A DNA stretch of 64,000 nt from Phycisphaerales bacterium UBA854 (GCA_002295885.1 DBGM01000045.1:95400-159399), one strand, 5' to 3'. Shown: positions 1-8,896, counted from the stretch's first letter. Notes: a model not told the origin generated them from the letters alone. A program made the numbers and translations.

Positions 1-772
1 GTCGTCCCTCGACGTGCGCAAGGAGCGCATCCAGTGCACTGACGAGATCGGACCGGGTCGGATTTGACGGTGGATGCTGCATCGCACCGGCCGACACGAC
101 CTGCGGGGGTTCGTCAGGAGCAGGTTGGGCGATGTCGATCGTCTGGAACCGGTATGCGGCGACGTCGTTTCGCGACAGGGTGTCGCGCAGTCCCGACGAC
201 AGACCCATGGTCAGGGCCATGCCGTCGAGCATGGAGCTGTCGGCCCATCGGTTCATGTTCCGCATCCGACTGGGATACCGGACGGTCCACTGGTCCTTGA
301 TGCGCAGGGCCAGTCCGTGTCGAAGCGGATGGATGTCGTCCCTGAACTCCTCGGGATCGCTTCCGATCAGCGGCTGCATCGGACCGGCGAACTCGAGCTC
401 CACCGTCAGTCGGGCCCCGAGCTCCTTCCGGATCGCTTCCGGAACCGATGCGACGGCCGGATCGGCGAGTACCTCACGCAGCGCGCGTTGGGCGGCGAGA
501 TGGAGCATCCGGTTCTCGCTCGACTTCGCACTTCCCGTACCGACGAGCCGTCCACCCTGGCGCAGCATGATGCTGCAGCCGGACGCATGGTCGATCGGGA
601 CGGTCGGGGATTCGCGAGGAACCGAGAAGTCCGTGACCCATTCCCGCACTTCGTACCAGGCCTCGACGGACTGGTCGATGCTGGGAATGGGGTCGCGCCC
701 CCAGGCGTCCGGTCCGGAGGATCCGAAGAGGATCATGATGGCGAGCAGGCGAAATGATCTGATGCGGGTCAT
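1..772 (-). CDS. Secreted AMMECR1-like protein, 3' end beyond the window
   Basis: At least 257 residues are present and the frame is open to the window edge, so the C-terminus is missing. The N-terminus has a signal-peptide-like start (two arginines, then LLAIMILFG) with a likely cleavage near residues 22-25. Residues about 65-220 resemble the AMMECR1 fold: a short GCSIMLRQGGRLVGTG strand pair, an AAQRALREVLADP helix, a TVELEFAGPMQPL strand, a LRHGLALRI segment and a final AAYRFQ segment. The normal LRGCIG motif is replaced by LVGTG. After residue 235 a new helical segment begins (SDLVSALDALLAHVEG), perhaps the start of a second domain. The family assignment is by eye and tentative; the function is unknown. 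It reads leftwards, away from the S1 terminator. Confidence 0.6.
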   Translation of the reverse strand, partial: MTRIRSFRLLAIMILFGSSGPDAWGRDPIPSIDQSVEAWYEVREWVTDFSVPRESPTVPIDHASGCSIMLRQGGRLVGTGSAKSSENRMLHLAAQRALREVLADPAVASVPEAIRKELGARLTVELEFAGPMQPLIGSDPEEFRDDIHPLRHGLALRIKDQWTVRYPSRMRNMNRWADSSMLDGMALTMGLSSGLRDTLSRNDVAAYRFQTIDIAQPAPDEPPQVVSAGAMQHPPSNPTRSDLVSALDALLAHVEGR

Positions 773-942
773 GCGGTCTGTATCGATCGTGGGGGGGGCA
801 GGAAGGGGGACATCATCCCATATTCCCGACAAGGATGGAGTTTTTCCCTCGCACGGGCCCAGCATCGGCGCATGGTGAACCTGTTCCGGGAGGAAATGCC
901 GCACGGCACCGGAAGGACACCTGAAGACGAGGGGGACCAGTC

Positions 943-1029
943 ATGCATCTGCAGGCACTCATGGAGTTGACCAGCCATCGCCGGAAGCTCGCGATCCTGA
1001 CGATCCTCACCTTCATCGTGCTGTGCTGA
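943..1029 (+). CDS. Possible 28-residue single-pass membrane peptide
   Basis: An ATG follows a GAGGGGGA purine run with about 6 bases of spacing. The ORF encodes 28 residues: a polar start with HRRK, then a hydrophobic run LAILTILTFIVLC up to the stop, which looks like one C-terminal membrane segment. It ends 34 bases before a strong hairpin terminator at 1064-1095, so it could be a complete small transcription unit. Nothing in the sequence proves translation, and ORFs this short arise by chance. The ribosome-site spacing and the hydrophobic C-terminus are the only support. Confidence 0.3.
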   Translation: MHLQALMELTSHRRKLAILTILTFIVLC

Positions 1030-1063
1030 ACACCGATCTTCGTGGTTTGGGGGAAGAGAAGAG

Positions 1064-1095
1064 ACAGCCCGCGACGCCTGAGCGTCGCGGGCTGT
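1064..1095. terminator. Perfect 14-bp hairpin, terminator of rpsA
   Basis: Arms at 1064-1077 and 1082-1095 are perfectly complementary (ACAGCCCGCGACGC) around a CTGA loop. On the plus strand it is followed by TCTTT and on the minus strand by CTCTTCTC. It lies 25 bases past the rpsA stop and would also end the possible plus-strand small ORF, so it may work in both directions. Confidence 0.8.
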
Positions 1096-1120
1096 TCTTT
1101 GGTCGGATTCGCACCGAGGA

Positions 1121-2863
1121 TCAGAATTCGATCTTGTCGGTGCCCATGGCTCCGTGGTCGTCCATGCCGCCGCGCGACGGCAGGTCCATCCTGGGATCGG
1201 AGCCGCCGGAGTCCATGCCCTTCTCCTCCTGAGCATCGCCCCATTTGGCTCGCTTCAGGCTGAGGCCGATCTTGCGATCGGAGGTATCGACCCGGAGGAT
1301 CTTGACGTCCACCTTGTCGTTGGGCTTGACCACGTCCTGCGGATCCTCGACCTTCTCGTCGGAAAGTTCGGAGATGTGCAGCAGTCCTTCGAGCCCTTCT
1401 TCCAGTTCGACGAACACGCCGAAGTTGGTGATCTTGGTGACCGTGCCGTGCACGACCATGCCGGGCTTGTAGGCGTCCGGAATCGCGGTCGCCCAGGGGT
1501 CCTCCGTCAGCTGCTTCACGCCGAGGCCGACGCGCTGCTTGTTCTGGTCGATGTCCAGAACGACGCACTCCACGGTGTCGCCCTTCTTGTACTTCTCGTT
1601 GGCGTGGGAGATCTTCTCCGTCCAGGACATATCCGAGACGTGAAGAAGGCCGTCGATGCCGGGCTCGATCTCGATGAAGGTGCCGTAGTTGGTGAGATTC
1701 CGGACCTGTCCCTCGATGATCGTTCCGGGCGGGTAGCGCTCGGCGACGAGTTCCCAGGGGTTGACCTCGGTCTGCTTGATGCCGAGCGAGATCTCGTGCT
1801 TCTCGGGATTGATGTCGAGAACGACGACTTCGATCTCCTCGCCGACGTTGACCAGTTCGCTGGGATGGTTGATCCGCTTGGTCCAGGACATCTCGGAGAT
1901 GTGGACGAGGCCCTCGATGCCCTGGGCCAGTTCCACGAAGGCTCCGTAGCTGACGAGGCTGACGACCTTGCCGGAGACGCGTTCGTTGATCGGGAACCGA
2001 TCCTCGACGCCGTCCCAGGGGGAGGGCTCCATCTGCTTGAGTCCCAGGGCGATCTTCTCCTTCTCCTGGTCGATCTTGAGGATCTTGACCTCGATCTCGT
2101 CTCCCACCTTGCAGACTTCGCTCGGGTGGTTGACGCGGCCCCAGCTCATGTCCGTGATGTGGAGCAGGCCGTCGATGCCGCCGAGGTCCACGAAGGCGCC
2201 GAAGTCGGCGATGTTGGTGACCGTGCCCTTGATGGTCTCGTTCTCGTTGATCGAGCCCATCAGCTTGTCCTTGGCCTCCGCCCGCTCACGCTCGATGAGC
2301 TTGCGGCGGCTGATGACGATGTTGCGTCGCTCCTCGTCGATCTTGAGGATCTCGGCCCGGACCATCTTGCCGATGAAGATGCCGATGTCGCTGGGACGAC
2401 GGATGTCGACCTGCGATGCGGGCAGGAACACCGGAACTCCGATGTCCACCAGCAGGCCGCCCTTGATCTTGCGGGTGGCCTTGCCTTCGATGATGTCGCC
2501 TTCCTTGTTCGAATCGAGGATGCGTTCCCAACCTCGGATTCGGTCGGCCTTGCGCTTGGAAAGCTTGATGATTCCGGATTCGTCCTCGAGGTCCTCCAGG
2601 AGCACCTCGATCTCGTCTCCGTTCTTGAGCTCGTCGAAGTTCTCGAACTCGATCTTGTTGACGAGTCCCTCTGATTTCAGACCGACATCGATGACGGCGT
2701 CGTCGCCGGCCTTGCCGACGATCTTGCCGGTGAGGATCTTGCCTCGCCGGTACTGCTGGATTTCCGTGGCGAGGAGGGCCTCCATGTCGGTGTCCATGAC
2801 GCCGGTTGCGTCGATGGCGGCTTCCTCGAGGCCGATGTCGGCGATGAGATTGTGATCAACCAT
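1121..2863 (-). CDS. rpsA: 30S ribosomal protein S1
   Basis: This 580-residue protein binds mRNA on the 30S subunit and helps start translation. Six S1 (OB-fold) repeats can be counted, near residues 37-105, 122-190, 207-275, 292-362, 379-448 and 466-535. Repeats 3-6 carry the canonical GxVxxxxxFGAFVxL...GLLHISxMSW pattern, while repeats 1 and 2 are divergent, as in other bacterial S1 proteins that contact S2 and the ribosome. A C-terminal tail rich in Gly, Asp and Met ([13 protein letters not shown] and on) follows the last repeat. The length matches the usual 550-580. It stands alone, with its own promoter region at 3004-3030 and a hairpin terminator downstream. In many bacteria S1 represses its own leader; a 130-base leader is available here. 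Confidence 0.97.
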   Translation of the reverse strand: MVDHNLIADIGLEEAAIDATGVMDTDMEALLATEIQQYRRGKILTGKIVGKAGDDAVIDVGLKSEGLVNKIEFENFDELKNGDEIEVLLEDLEDESGIIKLSKRKADRIRGWERILDSNKEGDIIEGKATRKIKGGLLVDIGVPVFLPASQVDIRRPSDIGIFIGKMVRAEILKIDEERRNIVISRRKLIERERAEAKDKLMGSINENETIKGTVTNIADFGAFVDLGGIDGLLHITDMSWGRVNHPSEVCKVGDEIEVKILKIDQEKEKIALGLKQMEPSPWDGVEDRFPINERVSGKVVSLVSYGAFVELAQGIEGLVHISEMSWTKRINHPSELVNVGEEIEVVVLDINPEKHEISLGIKQTEVNPWELVAERYPPGTIIEGQVRNLTNYGTFIEIEPGIDGLLHVSDMSWTEKISHANEKYKKGDTVECVVLDIDQNKQRVGLGVKQLTEDPWATAIPDAYKPGMVVHGTVTKITNFGVFVELEEGLEGLLHISELSDEKVEDPQDVVKPNDKVDVKILRVDTSDRKIGLSLKRAKWGDAQEEKGMDSGGSDPRMDLPSRGGMDDHGAMGTDKIEF

Positions 2864-3003
2864 GATGGTGTGGTGCGACGGGACGGGCGGAGGGCTGCGC
2901 GTCGCGGGACGCAGGGTTGAGGACCGGGTCGGAGCTCGAGACCCCGGCTCGTTGCCGGGTGACCATCGCGAGGCCGACGGGGTTCCGCCGTCGTGAATCG
3001 AGC

Positions 3004-3027
3004 AGTATAGCCGTTCCCCGGGGGAAC
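3004..3027 (-). promoter_or_regulatory. Putative rpsA promoter with a palindrome in the spacer
   Basis: Read on the minus strand, a TATACT -10 element lies at 3009-3004. The spacer just upstream contains a near-perfect palindrome at 3013-3027 (GTTCCCC-G-GGGGAAC, 7-bp arms). The -35 side (TTCAGT or CTTCAG) is a weak match. A dyad between -35 and -10 is where a repressor, or a MerR-type activator, would bind. The predicted RNA start near 2997 gives a leader of roughly 130 bases, which contains a small CCCGGC/GCCGGG hairpin at 2943-2959. Confidence 0.45.
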
Positions 3028-3048
3028 TGAAGGGGGAGCACCCCCTGC

Positions 3049-4464
3049 TCAGGACGTCATTTCGGGCTTGGGAGCCCCCTGGAGCCCTCTGGCGAGGATG
3101 ACGAACCCGGTTGCGCCCAGCACGATGAGGATCAGAGCCACGCTAAACACGATCCACCCGGTTGGATCGGTGCTCAGGAGGGCTTCGTAAACGAGCACCC
3201 CGAGGAAGGGAGCCAGCAGGCCCCGAATGCCCGTCAGGGTGACGTGGACTCCCATGTAGCTCGAGGAGTTGGCCACGTTGGAGAAGTCGTGGTGTCCGAG
3301 ATTCCATGCGAGGACACCACCCCCGAACGCGATTCCCCGGATGATCGCGGCGATCCACAGTCCCGCCAGCCATCCGGTTCCGACACTGATGACGAGGATC
3401 AAGGTCGTGACCACGAAGACCCAGGAATGGACGGATCGGAATCGAATGATGTGGACCCGGTCGAGAAAGCTCGACCAGAAGGGGATCGACAGCGGCATGA
3501 CGAGAATCGGAATCGTGGTCATGATCGCGATGGCCTGGACGTAGTCCATGTCGTAGATGCTCGTCAGCACGATGATCAGCGGAGCGGTGATCATCATGTT
3601 TCCGGTCCCCAGCAGGAACTGGCAGATCATGAAGCGCAGGTAGCCGAGATCGCTTCGCAGCAGTCGGATCATCTGCAGCGGATTGATGGAGGGACGGAGC
3701 GGATCCTCGGTCTCGTCCATGCGCCGCTCTTCGCGCAGCATGGCGGCGTGTCCCCGCATGCGCACCCGGCTGTAGACCATCGTGCCGAGGAAGCCGATGA
3801 CCGCGGCCGCCGGATAGGCCCAGTGGTACGCCTCCTGGTTCCAGTCCATCAGGGCGCCGATGGCCCAGCTGATCCCCGCCAGCACCAGCGCCTGGATCGT
3901 GGCGAGCTTGCCCGCCATTCTGGCCCGTGCGACCCGCGGGTAGTTCGCAGCCCAGACCGTCGAACGCAGGGTGATCACGCCCGACCAGCACACCCGGGCG
4001 CCGACCACACCCCCCACGAACAGCCACATGCCGAGATGATCCGCGGAAGCGATCGCGGGCAGGATCGTGCAGAGTCCGCACGCGATCTGGAGGATCACCA
4101 GGAGCCGGATCTTGTGCCGACCGTGGCTCAGGGCCGCCCATGCGAAGCTCAGCATGTTGGCGATGGCGCCCAGCCCCGTCAGCAGGGCCACCACCAGGTT
4201 GAGCAGTTCGTCCGAGACGATGCCCTCGTACAGTTTCTTGACGATCACGCCGACGACCCCGCCCTCCAGAACCCCCGTCATGACCGGTAGGAGGGCCCAC
4301 GCGGGGAGTTCACGGGCGTAGATCGCACGTGAAAGGTACGGCATGCTTTCGGGTAGGAAGGATTTGATCGCCGATCGTCCCGCTTGCAGCGGATTCAGAT
4401 GGCGGGGACGCATTTCAGGCACGCCGTCTCCTTGATCGTCTGTGCCACTCGATGGGTCTTTCAT
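3049..4464 (-). CDS. Major facilitator superfamily transporter
   Basis: About 471 residues from the ATG at 4464. A TTG start at 4512 would add 16 residues with no hydrophobic content, so I prefer the ATG. The protein has a polar N-terminus and then about 12 hydrophobic segments, for example LLNLVVALLTGLGAIANMLS, TIQALVLAGISWAIGALM and VDRVHIIR-flanked helices, with a charged central loop (REERRMDETEDPLRPS) that separates two six-helix halves. This is the MFS layout. The substrate cannot be inferred; the family includes sugar, drug and peptide carriers. It lies downstream of the HIT gene but 400 bases separate them, so it is probably transcribed on its own. A short GAGCA/TGCTC hairpin (3036-3050) overlaps its stop codon. 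Confidence 0.75.
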   Translation of the reverse strand: MKDPSSGTDDQGDGVPEMRPRHLNPLQAGRSAIKSFLPESMPYLSRAIYARELPAWALLPVMTGVLEGGVVGVIVKKLYEGIVSDELLNLVVALLTGLGAIANMLSFAWAALSHGRHKIRLLVILQIACGLCTILPAIASADHLGMWLFVGGVVGARVCWSGVITLRSTVWAANYPRVARARMAGKLATIQALVLAGISWAIGALMDWNQEAYHWAYPAAAVIGFLGTMVYSRVRMRGHAAMLREERRMDETEDPLRPSINPLQMIRLLRSDLGYLRFMICQFLLGTGNMMITAPLIIVLTSIYDMDYVQAIAIMTTIPILVMPLSIPFWSSFLDRVHIIRFRSVHSWVFVVTTLILVISVGTGWLAGLWIAAIIRGIAFGGGVLAWNLGHHDFSNVANSSSYMGVHVTLTGIRGLLAPFLGVLVYEALLSTDPTGWIVFSVALILIVLGATGFVILARGLQGAPKPEMTS

Positions 4465-4865
4465 CCTGGAATGACGTTGGGGTGCGGTTCGAAGGGGCAC
4501 TGTAGCGTGCAACCATCCGGAATGCCTTCAAATCCTCCGGAAAGCGTCCCCTCCATCCGGCCGGCCGAAGAACTTCCGAATCATTCAGCCCGACGCCGAT
4601 CGACGTGGTATTGTTCAGCGTGACGACCGTGCGTTCCACGGGTTCGTCAATCGTTACGGGATCTTGCTCGTTCCTGCTTAATCCCACGGGATCGTCGTGC
4701 ACGCGTCGATGGTCACGCCTCCCCCGAACCGGGTGTGTGGAAGGCCGGGAACGTCGAGTCGCGAGCCCACTTTGAACTGGGGTTCGAGCACTGACCCGGA
4801 CGAGCGGTCGGCATCTCCGGATGACCGGTCGTGACGAGCCCGTTGGAACGCACGGTCGTCGTGCG
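4465..4865. other. Non-coding gap upstream of the MFS gene
   Basis: About 400 bases lie between the HIT stop and the MFS start, both on the minus strand. A small inverted repeat (ACGCAC/GTGCGT, 4848-4866) reaches into the HIT stop codon and could be a weak terminator. The remainder probably contains the MFS promoter. Short ORFs here have arginine-rich, low-complexity products typical of chance frames in GC-rich DNA. I see no RNA gene. Confidence 0.4.
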
Positions 4866-5378
4866 TCAGGGTTCCGTTCGCAGCAGCCGGGTCATCTCCT
4901 CGAGGCTGGCGGGAATGACCCGGGTGCCGCCGGTGGTGGTCATGAAGTTGGTGTCGCCTTCCCAGCGGGGCACCAGATGGGCATGCAGATGCCCCGGAAT
5001 GCCGGCTCCCGCCGCACGCCCCTGATTGATGCCGAAGTTGACGCCGTGCGGTTGCAGCGTGCGCTGCAGCAGCTCGGTGGCATGCTCGACCAGAGCCCAG
5101 AAGGCGGCTCGTTGTGCAGGTTCGTAGTCGAGGATGCCGGGACGTCCTTCGCCCAGTGCCACCAGCAGATGTCCGTTGGCGTAGGGATACCGGTTCAGCA
5201 GGATCATCCCGTGTTCGTTGCGGTGCACGACATGATTGACCTCGTCCTGCTCCGGGGTGGACCAGTAGGCTTCGAGGAAGTGCTGTCGTTCCGCCGACCG
5301 GGTCGCGTCGTCCGCGGCGTCGTCACAGTCCTTCAGATAGGCGAGTCGCCAGGGGGCCCAGAGTGCGCGGTGGTCCAT
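4866..5378 (-). CDS. HIT family nucleotide hydrolase or transferase
   Basis: This 170-residue protein carries the histidine-triad motif GHLHAHLVPRW (His130, His132, His134 from the chosen start). In this superfamily the middle histidine attacks the alpha-phosphate of a nucleotide ester. The N-terminal LWAPWRLAYL block is typical of the bacterial and archaeal branch related to Ap4A phosphorylase and hydrolase. The ATG at 5378 puts this block right at the start, whereas an upstream start would add 22 residues of unrelated sequence. It is divergent from the ABC-F gene. Likely substrates are diadenosine polyphosphates or AMP conjugates; the exact one is not decidable from sequence. Confidence 0.85.
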   Translation of the reverse strand: MDHRALWAPWRLAYLKDCDDAADDATRSAERQHFLEAYWSTPEQDEVNHVVHRNEHGMILLNRYPYANGHLLVALGEGRPGILDYEPAQRAAFWALVEHATELLQRTLQPHGVNFGINQGRAAGAGIPGHLHAHLVPRWEGDTNFMTTTGGTRVIPASLEEMTRLLRTEP

Positions 5379-5464
5379 GGGATGTGGTTCCGTGGTGGGG
5401 TGGTGTTGCCCCCACAGGATAGGCCGCCTCACCGGGTGGTCCAAGGGGGACGCGGTCCGACCGG

Positions 5465-5470
5465 TACACT
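5465..5470 (+). promoter_or_regulatory. Possible -10 element (TACACT) of the ABC-F gene
   Basis: TACACTG lies 9 bases before the ABC-F ATG. As a -10 box it would start the RNA only about 3 bases before the start codon. No good -35 is visible. The same heptamer stands close to the start of the glycosyltransferase gene at 46312 and the gene at 42031. Confidence 0.25.
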
Positions 5471-5479
5471 GGGCGGCCC

Positions 5480-7396
5480 ATGCCTCTGCTTTCCTGTTCC
5501 AGCCTGTCGTGCCGACGCGGCCACACCGTGGTGCTCGAAGGTGTCTCCGTCAGCTTCGAACCGGGTGAACGGGTGGGGCTCGTGGGGCGGAACGGATGCG
5601 GCAAGTCGACCCTGCTGTCGCTGATCGAGGGCCGGGAGGCACCCGATCAGGGCCGGGTCGACCGGGCACGCGGTGCACGGGTCGGTTCGCTCGCGCAGGA
5701 GCACGTCTTCGATCCGACCTCGAGCGTTCGTGCCGTCGCGGCGTCGGCATTCCGCGAACTCGATTCGCTCCGGGAGGAACTCGAGGCGGTCTACGAAGCC
5801 ATGGCGGCCGCTTCGGGGGACGAACTGGACAAGATGATGAAGCAGCAGGGCGCCCTCGAGGCCCGACTGGAGGCCGCGGGCGGCTGGGTCGTCGACCATC
5901 GGATCGATGCGACGCTGCACGGACTGGGATTCGGGGACGACCAGTTCGACCAGGCGGCGACCACGCTCTCCGGCGGTGAGCAGGCCCGACTCGCCCTGGC
6001 CCGTCTGCTGCTGGAGGAGCCGGATCTGCTGCTGCTGGACGAACCCACCAACCACCTCGACATCGACGGTCGGCGGTGGCTCGAGAACTTCCTGACCGAG
6101 GAGTTTCGCGGGGCCATCATCCTCGTCAGTCACGATCGTTGGTTGCTGGAGCGGGCGTGCAGCCGCACCATCGAACTCGCCAACCGGAAGGTCCGGGACT
6201 ACTCCGGACCGTATTCCCACTATTTGGATCAGAAGTCCCAGCAGGATCTCACCGCCCAGCGGCTCCACGACAAGAATCTCGACCGTGTACGTCGGGAGGA
6301 GGCCTTCATCCGCAAGTACAAGGCCGGCCAGCGGGCCAAGCAGGCCCGGGGACGGGCCGCACGTCTGGACCGGTTCAAGGAGGAGCATCTGGCCCAGCCC
6401 GACCGTGTGGAAGGAGTCATGAACCTCTCTCTTCCGGAGACCGAACGCAGCGGAGATCAGGTCCTGCAGGCCGAAGCGATCAGCCTCGCCTGGGACGACG
6501 TGGATCTCATTCGCGGACTCGATGTATCGCTGCAACGGGGGGACCGGATCGGAATCGTCGGTCCCAACGGAAGCGGCAAGACGACGCTGGTCCGCTGCCT
6601 GCTGGGTGAACTCGCTCCCGGCACGGGCAGCGTCCGACTGGGGAGCCGTCTCAACATCGGCTGGTACCGGCAGACCCATGGGCACCTCGACGACACCCTT
6701 GCGGTGTGGCAGTACCTGCAGTCCGAGCTGACCAGATCACAGGGCGTTCCGGTCTCCGAGCAGCAGGCGCGGGATCTCGCCGGGGCGTTTCTGTTCAGCG
6801 GCCCGACGCAGGAGCAGGAACTGGGTTCGCTGTCCGGAGGAGAGCGTTCCCGTGCCGTACTGGCCGGCATCGTCGCGGGTGGACACAACCTTCTCGTGCT
6901 CGACGAGCCGACCAACCATCTCGACATCGCCTCCGCGGAGCGTCTCGAGGAGGTTCTGGCCGTGGACGGTCCCTTCACCGGCACCATGATCCTCATCAGT
7001 CACGACCGAGCCTTGTTGTCGGCGACCTGCACGACGCTCCTGGTGCTGGACGGATCGGGTGGCGCGCGTCTGGTGCACGATGTCGACGGATGGCTCGAGG
7101 GGGATGCGGATGCGGAGCAGCCCGCACCCGTCGAGCCGGCGAAGAAGAAGTCCCGCTCCGCCCCCGCGGCGGCACCATCGTCCGACGATCCGCTCCGGAG
7201 GTCTTCACTGCGGGACCTCGAGCGCCGCATCGAGCAGTACGAGCAGCGCAGAGGGGAGATCGACGCCGAACTCGTCCGGCCCGAGGTCTACGCCGACGGT
7301 GCGCTGGTCAAGCGGCTGACGGCCGAGCGGACCGAGATCGACGAGGCGCTCGAACCGCTGCACGTGGAATGGGAACGCCGCGCCGAAGAGGCCTGA
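5480..7396 (+). CDS. ABC-F family ATPase, Uup-like
   Basis: A soluble 638-residue protein has two ABC ATPase domains and no membrane segment, the ABC-F hallmark. The first domain has Walker A GRNGCGKST (about 36-44) and LSGGEQARLALARLLLEEP followed by LLLLDEPTNHLD. The second has GPNGSGKTT and LSGGERSRAVLAG with LLVLDEPTNHLD. The interdomain linker is basic and helical (EEAFIRKYKAGQRAKQARGR), and the C-terminus after a KKKSRSAPAAAPS linker is a coiled coil. A C-terminal coil of this type is seen in Uup, which acts on branched DNA and ribosomes; other ABC-F members release stalled ribosomes or give antibiotic resistance. The gene is monocistronic. Confidence 0.9.
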   Translation: MPLLSCSSLSCRRGHTVVLEGVSVSFEPGERVGLVGRNGCGKSTLLSLIEGREAPDQGRVDRARGARVGSLAQEHVFDPTSSVRAVAASAFRELDSLREELEAVYEAMAAASGDELDKMMKQQGALEARLEAAGGWVVDHRIDATLHGLGFGDDQFDQAATTLSGGEQARLALARLLLEEPDLLLLDEPTNHLDIDGRRWLENFLTEEFRGAIILVSHDRWLLERACSRTIELANRKVRDYSGPYSHYLDQKSQQDLTAQRLHDKNLDRVRREEAFIRKYKAGQRAKQARGRAARLDRFKEEHLAQPDRVEGVMNLSLPETERSGDQVLQAEAISLAWDDVDLIRGLDVSLQRGDRIGIVGPNGSGKTTLVRCLLGELAPGTGSVRLGSRLNIGWYRQTHGHLDDTLAVWQYLQSELTRSQGVPVSEQQARDLAGAFLFSGPTQEQELGSLSGGERSRAVLAGIVAGGHNLLVLDEPTNHLDIASAERLEEVLAVDGPFTGTMILISHDRALLSATCTTLLVLDGSGGARLVHDVDGWLEGDADAEQPAPVEPAKKKSRSAPAAAPSSDDPLRRSSLRDLERRIEQYEQRRGEIDAELVRPEVYADGALVKRLTAERTEIDEALEPLHVEWERRAEEA

Positions 7397-7402
7397 ACGC
7401 GA

Positions 7403-7429
7403 CCGGCCCGATCCATGGGACCGGGCCGG
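7403..7429. terminator. Hairpin between convergent genes
   Basis: CCGGCCCG (7403-7410) pairs with CGGGCCGG (7422-7429) around an 11-base loop, between the ABC-F stop and the anti-sigma stop. There is no U-run, so termination by this hairpin alone is uncertain. Confidence 0.5.
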
Positions 7430-7455
7430 CGTGGAAATCGGGATGTGTCGGATCG

Positions 7456-8310
7456 TCAGGCCGAGGTGAACAGCACGGTTCCATCCGTACCGATCAGTTC
7501 GAGACGATCGAAGGTCGCGGCGGCGAACACGTTCATGTCGAGGCCCTCGACGGCCTGTCCGATGAAGCCCTCGCTGGGCTGCAGCAGGGCGAGCGGCTGG
7601 ATCGTGCCGTCGTTCGCGACGATGCGGAGCTGCATGGTGGTCTGCTGCGGATCGAGATCGAGACCGAGCACGAAGGCGTTTCCGTTCAGCTCGTTGACCG
7701 CGATCCGGATCACGCCCTCGTTCCGTTCGGAGACGAGGTAGTAGTGCCGGCAGTTGGGGTTGTTGAGGAACTGCGTGAACTGGGGTCCGAACCGGTCCTC
7801 GAGCGCGTCGAAGGTGTTCAGGGTCGTATGCGTGCTGGCCAGCATCGAAGCCTCTCGCTGGGACGATGCGTTGAAGACCGCGAGCGTGACCACGACGCCG
7901 AACATGACGAGAGCGGCCATTCTCCAGGTCCATACCGAAGCGAGCATTCCGCCCGACCGTCGTCCGGACACTTCGGCGGCGTAGGGTGCGTAGGCCTCCT
8001 TGTCACCGATCGTGGCGAGGGGAGCGAGCCGCTCGGACTCGGCTTCGATCGTGCGGCCCACGGCATCCAGCACGCGCTGCCGGAGCGCATCCGAAGGCTC
8101 TTCGGCCTCGAACGTCGTGGTGTCGGCGGCAAGATCCGCCTGGATGCGCCTGATTTCGGCCTGCACGTCCGCGGGTGCGGTCATGAAGGCCTGCTCGAAC
8201 TTGACCGAATCGGCGGCGGACAGAAGCCCGAAGGCATCGAGGGTCGCCAGTTCGACCAGTTCGTTGATGGTGATGTGGGTTTGTGATGTCATCCCGTAGA
8301 TTCCGTTCAT
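7456..8310 (-). CDS. Anti-sigma factor, RskA-like, partner of the adjacent ECF sigma factor
   Basis: About 284 residues; a start at the ATG at 8292 is also possible and would remove 6. The N-terminal 100 residues form a helical anti-sigma-like domain (INELVELATLDAFGLLSAAD, PADVQAEIRRIQADLAA) with no zinc-binding HxxxCxxC motif. A single membrane segment follows near residues 132-150 (MAALVMFGVVVTLAVF). The C-terminal extracytoplasmic part (about residues 150-284) is a beta-rich domain like that of RskA/SigK systems. It starts 17 bases after the sigma gene, so the two are co-transcribed. The expected role is to hold the sigma factor at the membrane until an envelope signal triggers proteolysis. 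The signal is unknown. Confidence 0.75.
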   Translation of the reverse strand: MNGIYGMTSQTHITINELVELATLDAFGLLSAADSVKFEQAFMTAPADVQAEIRRIQADLAADTTTFEAEEPSDALRQRVLDAVGRTIEAESERLAPLATIGDKEAYAPYAAEVSGRRSGGMLASVWTWRMAALVMFGVVVTLAVFNASSQREASMLASTHTTLNTFDALEDRFGPQFTQFLNNPNCRHYYLVSERNEGVIRIAVNELNGNAFVLGLDLDPQQTTMQLRIVANDGTIQPLALLQPSEGFIGQAVEGLDMNVFAAATFDRLELIGTDGTVLFTSA

Positions 8311-8326
8311 TCAGTCAGGACCCGGA

Positions 8327-8896
8327 TCAGGATGCGGCCCAATCCGCATTCGGTTCACCCTGTGCTTGGTCCCGTAGTTTATTCAGTCCCCGGCTCAATG
8401 CCGACTTGATGGTTCCCAGTGGCGTATCGAGTTGCTGGCTCACTTCCCGCAGGGTGTATCCCTGAAGGTAGGACCGTTCGATCACGACACGTTGCAACTC
8501 AGGCAGTCTTGCGAGCTGTTTCCTGAGTTCGGAGTTCCTTTCGTCGGTTTGGGTCTTGTGCCCGGGTTCCCCGGTCTGTCGTTCCGCTGTCAGGTCCTCG
8601 TCGAGGAGGGAGGGTTTGGGCCGCACGGCCTTGCGACGCAACTGGTCGATCAGGTGCCGGCGGGCGATCAACATCACCCAGGTCACGAGACGGGCTCTGC
8701 GGGGATCGAAGCGATCCGCCGTCTGCCAGAGCCGTACGAAGATGTCCTGAACGGCATCTTCGGCCTCGGCTTGGGTCGGGAGCAGCTGCCTGGCCACCTT
8801 GTAGACCAGACCTCCAAACCGGTCGTAGAGCTGCTCTACGGCCTGTTCATCGCCAACCGCGACGCGATGCATCAGCATCAGGTCCTGCTGGTCCAT
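8327..8896 (-). CDS. ECF RNA polymerase sigma factor, SigK-like
   Basis: 189 residues from the ATG at 8896, which follows GGAGG closely; an ATG at 8923 is an alternative. Region 2 is seen in EQLYDRFGGLVYKVARQLL and AEDAVQDIFVRLWQ with the -10 recognition helix around WVMLIARRHLIDQLRR. Region 4 is seen in LPELQRVVIERSYLQGYTLREVSQQL with the helix-turn-helix LDTPLGTIKSALSRGLNKLR. It belongs to the sigma-70 ECF group that pairs with RskA-type anti-sigma factors, and such a gene follows directly. It would direct transcription of an envelope stress or extracytoplasmic regulon. It is probably autoregulated from the 237-base divergent gap at 8897-9133. Confidence 0.9.
   Translation of the reverse strand: MDQQDLMLMHRVAVGDEQAVEQLYDRFGGLVYKVARQLLPTQAEAEDAVQDIFVRLWQTADRFDPRRARLVTWVMLIARRHLIDQLRRKAVRPKPSLLDEDLTAERQTGEPGHKTQTDERNSELRKQLARLPELQRVVIERSYLQGYTLREVSQQLDTPLGTIKSALSRGLNKLRDQAQGEPNADWAAS

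Larger units (their letters stand above)
773..1120. other. Intergenic region between rpsA and the AMMECR1-like gene
   Basis: This 348-base gap holds an 8-G run at 791-798, a possible 28-codon plus-strand ORF at 943-1029 and a perfect hairpin at 1064-1095. The promoter of the leftward gene starting at 772 should lie here, but I see no convincing -35/-10 pair. Confidence 0.5.

Noticed and set aside
1154..2674. A 506-codon plus-strand ORF antisense to rpsA
   Set aside because: It is a reading-frame shadow of a highly repetitive, GC-rich gene; its Asp/Leu/Val-rich product has no domain, and rpsA on the other strand is certain.
4415..4702. A 95-codon minus-strand ORF upstream of the MFS gene
   Set aside because: It overlaps the MFS gene's start region in another frame, lacks a clear ribosome site and has an Arg-rich, featureless product.
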